This document shows positions 18,149 through 24,978 of a stretch of DNA of 38,519 bases, in pieces. The notes beneath the pieces were generated by a model. That model worked only from the letters and a program-made list of their open reading frames with translations. It was not told the origin of the DNA and searched no databases. The translations under genes and the position numbers were made by a program. The stretch spans positions 1 through 38,519 of the forward strand of contig CAKPMB010000016.1 in NCBI GenBank assembly GCA_934167885.1, given 5' to 3'. Positions within the stretch are counted from its first letter, which is position 1; the number at the start of each line of letters is the position of its first letter. The stretch comes from an uncultured Bacilli bacterium. Its GTDB lineage: Bacteria > Bacillota_I > Bacilli_A > RF39 > UBA660.

Positions 18149-18728
18149 TTTCATCACCTTTGGGTAAAACAATATTATTTTTAAATTCAATTAAATCATT
18201 TTGATAAGTAAAACTTGATATTTCAAATGATGAATTATCAATGTATTTCTTTATAACATTTTCAATATCAATAACTTTAATTTTGTTATTACGACCATTT
18301 TCTAATAAATCTTTAATTTCATCAAAACCACTATTTTCAAGGAGGGGTGTAATGTCATCTGATGAAATAACATTAAAATCATTTCTAAAATCTTTGTTCG
18401 TTAAAAAGAAATTAAAAATATCATTAAGTTCCTCTTTATTCAAGGATTTATCTAATATTAAAAGATCAATGTGTGAATAATGGAGAGTTTTACTAGATAG
18501 TTCTAAAAGATTATGGAAACATTCTTCAATATTTTGACCACTTGTTTTTATAATTTTAGTTTCAGGATTATTCTCTCTATCAACGGATGTTATTAGTTGA
18601 CTATAAAGAATATAATTATTGTCCTTCACTTCAATACCAATATTTTTAATAATGGCTAATTCATTTAATTCTTGATATGAACAACCACTTAAGAACAATA
18701 AAGTTAAGGTTAAAAGTATTTTTTTCAT
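18129..18728 (-). CDS. GerAC-like germination lipoprotein, N-terminal domain only
   Basis: A spore germinant receptor C subunit: a lipoprotein on the outer face of the spore inner membrane. The signal peptide ends in a lipobox, LSGC with C16, followed by SYQELNELAIIKNIGIE, the standard GerAC opening (usually GCWDxxELNxLAIVxGxGID). The product has only 199 aa against ~370 for Bacillus GerAC, so it covers roughly domains 1 and part of 2 and lacks the C-terminal domain. No frameshifted remainder is possible, since gerAB starts inside its 3' end. It starts in a 4-base overlap (ATGA) with the stop of gerAA. The short form therefore looks genuine, not broken. Confidence 0.85.
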   Translation of the reverse strand: MKKILLTLTLLFLSGCSYQELNELAIIKNIGIEVKDNNYILYSQLITSVDRENNPETKIIKTSGQNIEECFHNLLELSSKTLHYSHIDLLILDKSLNKEELNDIFNFFLTNKDFRNDFNVISSDDITPLLENSGFDEIKDLLENGRNNKIKVIDIENVIKKYIDNSSFEISSFTYQNDLIEFKNNIVLPKGDENDKEKN

Positions 18729-20134
18729 TTGCGACCTCGAACATGATTATCAGATAAAATAGGACTACGATGTTTAGTGTCTTGATCATATTTAATAAAG
18801 CCATCTAATTGCATCGATAGATTAATAGGGGAATATGGATATAAATAGTCTTTATTAAAGGAATTGGTTGATGATAAATTAATAAGAATAATTATAATAC
18901 CAATAAAGATGCCATATAGGCCAAAAAGAGAGGATAAAATCATAATAATAAAGCGTAAGTAACGAATGGCATTAATTATTTCAATTGATTGAAAAATAAG
19001 ACCACTGATGGCACTAAGAGCAATTACAATAATCATAATTGGTGAGATTAAACCGGCTGATACGGCGGCATCACCTAAAACTAATCCCCCTAAAATACTA
19101 AGGGCTGTTCCCATACTACTAGGAATACGCATATCACTTTCTCGCAAAATTTCAAATGATATAATCATAAGTAACCCTTCAAAAAAAGAAGGGAAGGGAA
19201 CCGTGCTTTGTTGTGATATAAAGTTAATTAACAAATTAATAGGGAGCGAATCATAATTATGGGTTGTAATTGCAATATAGTATCCTGGTAAGAAAATAGC
19301 AATAATAAAAGCTATTAAGCGAATAATTCTGATAAAAGTTACATTAATACTCTTTTGATAATAATCATCACTCATGTGGAAATAGTCGATAAAAAAAGTC
19401 GGCAAAATTAAAGCATCAGGACTATTATCAACAACTAAGACAATCTTACCTTCTAAAAGTGACATTGATACTAAATCTGGACGTTCAGTTTCTTTAATGG
19501 TTGGAAATAATGTTCCTTTTTCATTTAAATAATTTTTAATATAGCCACTATCAATAATACCGTCTATATTTATTTTTTTTAGTTTTTCTGAAATAACTTT
19601 TTTAAAGTTCTCTCTAGCGATACCTTTAATGCTTAAAATTCCTACTTTCGTTTTAGTGTATCGTCCAATTTCCATCGTTTCAATATTTAAATCAATACTT
19701 TTAATTCGGCGTCTTATAAGGCCTATATTTGTATTATAATGTTCAACAAAACTATCTTTAGGTCCTGTAATACTTCTTTCATAATCAGCTTCACTAACAC
19801 TTCGTGATAGGCTTGATTTTGTTTCAATACCTAATACTTGATTATTAATTAATAAAATAGTCCATCCATTCAATAATTTATCGAAAACACTCTTTTTATC
19901 ATCTATTTTTTCAATAGCAATCGCTGGTAAATGATTAAATAAATATTCTTTTAAATCATTTTTATTAAAACTATCTAAAATACTCATTCGCTTTAGAATA
20001 AAGTTGTTTATATCATCACTACTTGTAATTGTCTCAAGACACACTATACCAATAACGTTATTATTAATATTAATTTTTCTTATTACTAAGTCTTCTAGAT
20101 TTTCTTTTAATTTATAAAATTCTTTTAAATCCAT
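18725..20134 (-). CDS. GerAA-like spore germination receptor A subunit
   Basis: The A subunit of the GerA-family germinant receptor, which senses nutrients in the spore inner membrane and opens ion release. The 469-aa product has normal length: an N-terminal soluble domain (1-~265) with the family motif GPKDSFVEHYNTNIGLIRRR (about 124-143), then four to five membrane helices (about 267-425) with conserved segments PGYYIAITTHN, PFPSFFEGLLMIISFEILRE and PSSMGTALSILGGLVLGDAAV, and a short C-terminal tail. The start has GGTGAAAT before ATG 20134. First gene of a tightly overlapping operon AA-AC-AB on the minus strand, divergent from the hydrogenase gene. Expression under a forespore sigma factor is expected from the family; CATNNTA-like boxes occur upstream but no convincing -35 was found. 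Confidence 0.95.
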   Translation of the reverse strand: MDLKEFYKLKENLEDLVIRKININNNVIGIVCLETITSSDDINNFILKRMSILDSFNKNDLKEYLFNHLPAIAIEKIDDKKSVFDKLLNGWTILLINNQVLGIETKSSLSRSVSEADYERSITGPKDSFVEHYNTNIGLIRRRIKSIDLNIETMEIGRYTKTKVGILSIKGIARENFKKVISEKLKKINIDGIIDSGYIKNYLNEKGTLFPTIKETERPDLVSMSLLEGKIVLVVDNSPDALILPTFFIDYFHMSDDYYQKSINVTFIRIIRLIAFIIAIFLPGYYIAITTHNYDSLPINLLINFISQQSTVPFPSFFEGLLMIISFEILRESDMRIPSSMGTALSILGGLVLGDAAVSAGLISPIMIIVIALSAISGLIFQSIEIINAIRYLRFIIMILSSLFGLYGIFIGIIIILINLSSTNSFNKDYLYPYSPINLSMQLDGFIKYDQDTKHRSPILSDNHVRGRK

Positions 20135-20240
20135 ATTTCACCAATATTATTATTAACTTATTATGCATTAATATGTGTATAAAAAGTAGTAGTTTTTTTT
20201 CATCTTTTTTGTTATACTTTTAGATGATAGGAAGTAAAAT

Positions 20241-21905
20241 ATGAAGGTTTTAATAGACAATAAGGAATATCAATTTTCACATAAAATAACTATTCAAGAA
20301 GCATGTTGTAAGGCATGTATCATTTTACCTAATTTATGTTATTTAAAAGATGTAAATAAGATTGGTAAATGTCGTATGTGTGTTGTCGAAGTTGTTGGCA
20401 AAAATCATTTAGTGACCGCTTGTAATAACAAAATATGTGATGGAATGGAAATTCTAACTAATTCTAAAAAAGTTATTGAGTCACGCAAAAAATCTCTATC
20501 AATTATTTTAAATAATCATAATAAAAATTGTTTAAGTTGTAGTAGAAATGGTTCTTGTTCACTTCAAGATTTGTCTAGGTTATATAATGTTGATGCTTCA
20601 AAATTAAAAAGAAGAAATAATTATATTGAATATGATTCTAGTAAATGTATTTTATGTTATCGATGTGTTAATGTATGTAAGAATATTCAAGGTATTAATG
20701 CAATATCTAAAAACAAAAAATATGATCCGTTAAAGAAACTAATATTTGATCGAAAAAAATGTATATATTGTGGTCAGTGTGTTAATGTATGTCCAACGGG
20801 AGCTTTAAGAGAAAAGAGCAATATTAATAAGGTTATTGATGCTCTTAATAATCCTAAATTATATAAGATAGTAGCAATCGCACCCTCATCGCGTGTGACC
20901 TTAGGTGAAGAATTTAATGAACAACCTGGTCATAGTGTGCATGGTAAAATAGTAACAGCACTTAAAATGATGGGCTTTGATAAAGTATTTGATATCAATT
21001 ATGGGGCAGATTTAACGATATTTGAAGAGGCTAATGAATTATTAAAACGTCTTTCTAAAAATAAAAACCTACCCCTTATTACTTCATGTTGTAGTGGTTG
21101 GGTAAATTATGTTTTAAAAAATGACCAAGAATTAATACCATATTTATCAACGTGTAAATCACCACAACAAATGTTTGGAACTATTTGTAAAAAGTATTAT
21201 GCTAAAGAACATAACTTAGATCCTAAAAAAATGTTTGTATTAACAATTATGCCATGCACTGCTAAAGAAAGTGAAGCAAAAATGGTTAATTTGAGCAGTG
21301 AATATAAGGATATTGATTGTGTTTTAACAGTTAGAGAATTCGCAAGATTAATTAAAATGTATGGCATTGATTTTAATGATTTAAAAAATACCCCAATTGA
21401 TTCACCAATGGGAAGAGGATATTCGGTTATTTTTGGTAATAGTGGTGGCGTCATGGAAAGCGCTTTGAGATTCGCTAAAGAAAAAGTTGAAGGAAAAAAA
21501 CAAGGGGCAATTACTTTTAAAGAAATAAGAGGATGTCAACACTCTAAAGAAGCCACTTATAAAATAGGCGATAAAGAACTGAATGTTTTAGTAGTAAGTG
21601 GCATAAATGAATTACAAAAATACACTCAAGATATAAAATATGGTAGTTCAAAATATCACTTTATCGAAGTAATGGCATGTCCTGGTGGATGTATAAATGG
21701 TGGTGGAAATCCTTACATAAAAGATGAAAAAACTATTATTAGACGAAGAAAAGGTTTATACAATATTGAAAATAAGTTAAAAACTGCAAAGGCTATTAAT
21801 AATAAAGATGTGCAAAATGTATATAAAAATTACTTAAAAGAACCTAATAGTTCTATAGCAAACGAAATTCTTCATCGCAAATACGAGAAAATTGATGTTA
21901 AATAA
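20241..21905 (+). CDS. Monomeric [FeFe]-hydrogenase (CpI-like, group A)
   Basis: A cytoplasmic iron-only hydrogenase that disposes of fermentation electrons as H2, normally with reduced ferredoxin. The 554-aa domain order is that of Clostridium pasteurianum CpI: a plant-type [2Fe-2S] domain (C33, C44, C47, C61); a His-Cys [4Fe-4S] cluster (H93, C97, C100, C106); two [4Fe-4S] ferredoxin clusters (C136/139/142/146 and C174/177/180/184); and the H-cluster domain with L1 TSCCSGW (281-287), L2 MPCTAKESE (337-345) and L3 MACPGGCINGGGNP (478-491). C284, C339, C480 and C484 are the H-cluster ligands and C283 is the likely proton-transfer Cys. L1 has Ser where most have Pro (TSCCPxW), and L3 ends GGGNP, not the usual GGGQP. 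The maturases HydE/F/G are not in the window. GATAGGAAGT precedes the ATG. Confidence 0.95.
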   Translation: MKVLIDNKEYQFSHKITIQEACCKACIILPNLCYLKDVNKIGKCRMCVVEVVGKNHLVTACNNKICDGMEILTNSKKVIESRKKSLSIILNNHNKNCLSCSRNGSCSLQDLSRLYNVDASKLKRRNNYIEYDSSKCILCYRCVNVCKNIQGINAISKNKKYDPLKKLIFDRKKCIYCGQCVNVCPTGALREKSNINKVIDALNNPKLYKIVAIAPSSRVTLGEEFNEQPGHSVHGKIVTALKMMGFDKVFDINYGADLTIFEEANELLKRLSKNKNLPLITSCCSGWVNYVLKNDQELIPYLSTCKSPQQMFGTICKKYYAKEHNLDPKKMFVLTIMPCTAKESEAKMVNLSSEYKDIDCVLTVREFARLIKMYGIDFNDLKNTPIDSPMGRGYSVIFGNSGGVMESALRFAKEKVEGKKQGAITFKEIRGCQHSKEATYKIGDKELNVLVVSGINELQKYTQDIKYGSSKYHFIEVMACPGGCINGGGNPYIKDEKTIIRRRKGLYNIENKLKTAKAINNKDVQNVYKNYLKEPNSSIANEILHRKYEKIDVK

Positions 21906-22017
21906 TTAATTAATATTTGATAGAATGATGATAGAAAAAATAATGCAAAAGGTTTAATTGATGTATTTAAAGAACACAGCGAATATTTAATGGATTGGAA
22001 TTTATTTTTGAAATAAA
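21906..22017 (+). other. Degenerate remains of an older copy of the downstream surface-protein unit
   Basis: The stretch at about 21914-21957 aligns with the leader of the two downstream units (TTGATAGAAT..., then AGAAAAAATAA and GCAAAAGG), at roughly 75 % by eye. A 30-codon open stretch without a start codon follows, ending in KEHSEYLMDWNLFLK and TAA 22014-22016. The last bases, TTGAAATAAA at 22008-22017, equal the 3' end of the first paralogue at 24761-24770. This fits a relic left when a neighbouring repeat unit was lost. The peptide vaguely recalls a zinc-ribbon-type segment (DVF..., then DWN), but this is not secure. Confidence 0.4.
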
Positions 22018-22022
22018 GGATA

Positions 22023-22051
22023 TTGAATAACATAACAATATTTGGTAAAAT
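22023..22051 (+). promoter_or_regulatory. Promoter of the first tandem surface-protein gene
   Basis: TTGAAT (22023-22028), a 17-base spacer and TAAAAT (22046-22051). It is conserved in copy 2. The start codon is about 175 bases downstream, giving a long leader. Confidence 0.65.
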
Positions 22052-22088
22052 CATATTAGAAAAAATAAAACAAAAGGATATGATAAAA

Positions 22089-22129
22089 GTGTTAAATAGT
22101 ATCAAGTTGAATGTGTCAAATAGTGTCAA
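22089..22129 (+). promoter_or_regulatory. Four GTRTYAA direct repeats in the leader (operator-like)
   Basis: Heptamers GTGTTAA (22089-22095), GTATCAA (22099-22105), GTGTCAA (22113-22119) and GTGTCAA (22123-22129) have start-to-start spacings of 10, 14 and 10 bases. All are kept in copy 2, where the five bases between the pairs (22106-22110) are changed. The helical-turn spacing suggests a dimer-binding site or a structured RNA element; no known regulator is assigned. Confidence 0.5.
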
Positions 22130-22132
22130 TAT

Positions 22133-22219
22133 GGGGGGGGGTTACTTTATTGAGTAACAAACCTAATTTAGAGCGTAAACAAGCAAGAACAAGATTAAGT
22201 CTTGTTCTTTTATGTGGAG
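22133..22219 (+). promoter_or_regulatory. Nine-G tract and two hairpins before the first tandem gene
   Basis: Nine G at 22133-22141 stand out in an AT-rich leader. Then comes a small hairpin, GTTACT (22141-22146) with AGTAAC (22153-22158), and a perfect 10-bp hairpin, AAGAACAAGA (22185-22194) with TCTTGTTCTT (22200-22209), with a T-run at 22208-22211, terminator-like but weak. GGAG at 22216-22219 is the ribosome binding site. The tract could change length by slippage; the second hairpin could act as an attenuator or protect the mRNA. Confidence 0.6.
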
Positions 22220-22225
22220 CAAAAC

Positions 22226-24769
22226 ATGAAGACTAGGAAGAATATATTAATGGTATTAGGCCTAATCTTATTGTTAGGAGGGAGTTATGCTTTTTATACT
22301 TATCAAAAGTATAGTGGTATGCAGAATCTTTTGAATGGTGAAATTTATCTAAATTATTTAGAAGATAATGAAGTGCATATAAGTGGCATATTTCCAGAGA
22401 CTAAGGAAGAAGCTTTAAAAAGAGATGATAACACTATAAGTTTTAAAGTATTAAGTAAGAATACGAGTGATAAAGATATTTATTATGGTATTACTTTGAA
22501 TTATGGTGAAGAGATAAGTAATAAAATCCGAATAGATGCTAAATACATTATGATATACCTAGAATGTGATGGTAAAGTTTTAATAGATGGAATAAGGTAT
22601 AGTGACTTTAATAATCGAAGAATCTATGTAGACAAGATAGATGCAAAGACATATACGGAAACTACTAAAAATTATACATTAAGATTCTGGGTAGATGAAG
22701 AGACTACAATAAGCGATACGGATAGTAATGTTAGTTATAAAGCAACAGAATGGGCGAATAGTTACTTAAATTTTAAAGTGAATGTTGATGCCGGATTAGA
22801 AACGATGAATATGCCTTTATCGATGGAAACCAGTGATACATATGTTGAAAATAATAAAGCCTATTTCATTGCCAAGATAAGCAACTTTATAAATATAGAA
22901 GATTTAGGTAAAGATAGTAATGATACGATGAATCTAAAAGTAAGTGGAACCAATAGTGATATAAAGTTTAGTTACAAGGATAGTGAAGGAAATACGGCTG
23001 AAGAAAAGAGTGATACTCTAGATTTAACATATCTATTCACTAAAAATAAAATAGTTGAAATTCAAGTCTTTGTTCACCCAAATAATGATGCAAATGGTAA
23101 AACAAATATTTTGTTAGAGATATATAAAAACAAAGAATTAATGCAAAGTTTTATTAAAAGAGTAGAAGTTAAAGGCAATAACTATTGCTTGAACACCGGC
23201 TTTAATAAACTAGTTGATTGTATATTAGTAAGTGATAGTTTAAGTGAATCCGTTGATGGTGCTAAAACTAACATTGCCCATAAAGGTGAACCAAACTTAA
23301 ATGATACTGCCCCAAGTTACACATATATTGAACAATTAGTAGAAAATGTAGAAAATCCATATAGTTTGAAAGAAAAAAAGTTCTATTTTTCTAAAACATA
23401 TGAGTTTGATTCCAAAAGTGGAACATTTAGATTAACAGGTGATATTATAACTGATTATCTAAGTGATAAGTATATAGGTTACTGGACAGGCGGTAATGTC
23501 ATAACTGCTAATAGTATATATTATATAAAAGATATTGACATATCAACAAACAATTATAAAATAACCAAGGCGGATAAGAGAACATATAAGATTGCGAGTT
23601 CCATTCGATCAGAAGTAGGATTATATAAAACCGAAGATGATTATGGAGATGTTTATTATTACCGAGGTGATGTTCAAAATAATAATGTTTACTTTGGAGG
23701 ATACTATTGGAAGATAATAAGAACCAATGGAGATGGAAGTTTAAGATTAATATATAATGGCAAAACTGCCAATGCTACTGGTAATAATACAGTTATAAAT
23801 AATACAACATATCAATACAGCACTAAATATCCCGATCCAACATATGTAGGTTATATGTATGGTAAGAACTTTGAACATCAAATAAGTGATGAAACAAAGT
23901 ATTATGATATTACAGTCGCTACAAAATATTACTTTGCCGATGATTATGAGTTTGATGAATCAACTGAGAATTACAAATTAAAAGGAAACATGAAACAAGG
24001 AACCTTCAGTGAAATGAAAGATGAGTTTGGAACATATCCATACACATGTAAAAGCACGAATTCGACAGCCTCATGTCAAGTATTAATAAAAGTAAATAGT
24101 TTGATGTCAGAAACGAGTGCGAAAGTGCAATATTATTCATATTCATCCACAAGTTTGGATGACACAAGAACAAATGAATTATCAAGTAATGCTAAGACAC
24201 AACTAGATAAATGGTATGCCACAAACATTGTTGGTAAAACGGATGATGATGGTAATTTATTAACAAATTATATAGTAGATGCAACCTTTTGTAATGATCG
24301 AAGCATAACAGATAAGACGTATAATTCAGGATATAAACTAAATCAACATACGTTTTATTCATCATATACAAGATTGTATTTAAATGCCAATAAGACGGCA
24401 ACACTAAAATGCTCTAGTGATATGCGAGATAAGTTTAGCACAACTTCTTCATATGGAAATGGTCAATTAACATATCCTGTTGCTTTAATAACGGCCGATG
24501 AAGTAGCTTTAGCTGGTGGAAAATATAACACCAAAAATGAAAATTACTACCTGCGTGGCAATTATAATTACTGGACAATGACTTCATCTCGTTTTTTATC
24601 ATCTTCGGTCAAAGGCGCGATTATGTGTGTTGTCGCAAATGGTCAATTTAGTGAAACAGTTGTGGGTAACTCATTAGGTATTAGGCCTGTTATTAACATT
24701 CGTTCTGATATCTTAATATCAAGTGGTGATGGAACTGTGAATAGTCCTTATCAGTTAAAATTGAAATAA
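22226..24769 (+). CDS. Anchored surface protein, tandem paralogue 1 (847 aa)
   Basis: A large extracellular protein with an N-terminal membrane helix or signal (about 6-23, ending GGSYAFY) and no LPXTG motif. Residues ~30-330 form a beta-rich region made of repeated TasA-like segments (for example KNTSDKDIYYGITL). The C-terminal half (about 440-847) contains GGYYWKIIRTNGDGSLRLIYNG, then YPVALITADEVALAGG, YWTMTSS and finally GIRPVINIRSD: the pattern of the DUF6273/formylglycine-like (C-type-lectin-like) surface domains of gut Firmicutes, used for ligand binding; this is inference from motifs. ATG 22226 is preferred over an upstream TTG because GGAG lies six bases before it and its paralogue starts there. 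It differs from paralogue 2 mainly in residues ~375-445 and ~515-830. Confidence 0.8.
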   Translation: MKTRKNILMVLGLILLLGGSYAFYTYQKYSGMQNLLNGEIYLNYLEDNEVHISGIFPETKEEALKRDDNTISFKVLSKNTSDKDIYYGITLNYGEEISNKIRIDAKYIMIYLECDGKVLIDGIRYSDFNNRRIYVDKIDAKTYTETTKNYTLRFWVDEETTISDTDSNVSYKATEWANSYLNFKVNVDAGLETMNMPLSMETSDTYVENNKAYFIAKISNFINIEDLGKDSNDTMNLKVSGTNSDIKFSYKDSEGNTAEEKSDTLDLTYLFTKNKIVEIQVFVHPNNDANGKTNILLEIYKNKELMQSFIKRVEVKGNNYCLNTGFNKLVDCILVSDSLSESVDGAKTNIAHKGEPNLNDTAPSYTYIEQLVENVENPYSLKEKKFYFSKTYEFDSKSGTFRLTGDIITDYLSDKYIGYWTGGNVITANSIYYIKDIDISTNNYKITKADKRTYKIASSIRSEVGLYKTEDDYGDVYYYRGDVQNNNVYFGGYYWKIIRTNGDGSLRLIYNGKTANATGNNTVINNTTYQYSTKYPDPTYVGYMYGKNFEHQISDETKYYDITVATKYYFADDYEFDESTENYKLKGNMKQGTFSEMKDEFGTYPYTCKSTNSTASCQVLIKVNSLMSETSAKVQYYSYSSTSLDDTRTNELSSNAKTQLDKWYATNIVGKTDDDGNLLTNYIVDATFCNDRSITDKTYNSGYKLNQHTFYSSYTRLYLNANKTATLKCSSDMRDKFSTTSSYGNGQLTYPVALITADEVALAGGKYNTKNENYYLRGNYNYWTMTSSRFLSSSVKGAIMCVVANGQFSETVVGNSLGIRPVINIRSDILISSGDGTVNSPYQLKLK

Positions 24770-24775
24770 ATGATA

Positions 24776-24804
24776 TTGAATAACATAACAATATTTGATA
24801 AAAT
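24776..24804 (+). promoter_or_regulatory. Promoter of the second tandem surface-protein gene
   Basis: TTGAAT (24776-24781), 17 bases and TAAAAT (24799-24804), identical boxes to copy 1 and starting only six bases after the stop of the first gene, so the second gene has its own promoter. Confidence 0.65.
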
Positions 24805-24841
24805 CATATTAGAAAAAATAAAACGAAGGATATGATGAAAA

Positions 24842-24972
24842 GTGTTAAATAGTATCAAACTAAATGTGTCAAATAGTGTCAATATGGGGGGGGGTTACTT
24901 TATTAAGTAACAAACCTAATTTAGAGTGTAAACAAGCAAGAACAAGATTAAGTCTTGTTCTTTTATGTGGAG
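24842..24972 (+). promoter_or_regulatory. Leader of the second tandem gene: heptamer repeats, nine-G tract, hairpins
   Basis: The four GTRTYAA heptamers (24842-24882), nine G (24886-24894), the GTTACT/AGTAAC hairpin (24894-24911), the perfect AAGAACAAGA/TCTTGTTCTT hairpin (24938-24962) and the GGAG site (24969-24972) are all kept at the 2753-base offset. The substitutions seen in this leader fall outside the heptamer and hairpin arms. Confidence 0.6.
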
Positions 24973-24978
24973 TGAAAG

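Noticed and set aside
20135..20240. Sigma-G/F promoter for gerA in the gap to the hydrogenase gene
   Set aside because: CATATTA and CATAATA resemble a sigma-G -10 box on the minus strand, but no GNATR -35 element lies at the right distance.
21906..22225. Insertion sequence or transposon end, because of the long repeated leader
   Set aside because: No terminal inverted repeats, no target-site duplication and no transposase; the repeat is fully explained by the tandem unit structure.
24192..24404. Antisense ORFs inside the surface-protein genes (also 27224-27421)
   Set aside because: Low-complexity antisense frames with no start signals; they are not conserved between the two paralogues.
24500..24769. 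Diversity-generating retroelement target at the 3' end of the lectin-like surface genes
   Set aside because: The C-terminal position and lectin-like motifs fit, but there is no reverse transcriptase, no template repeat and no adenine-biased variable stretch in the window; divergence is spread over several hundred codons.
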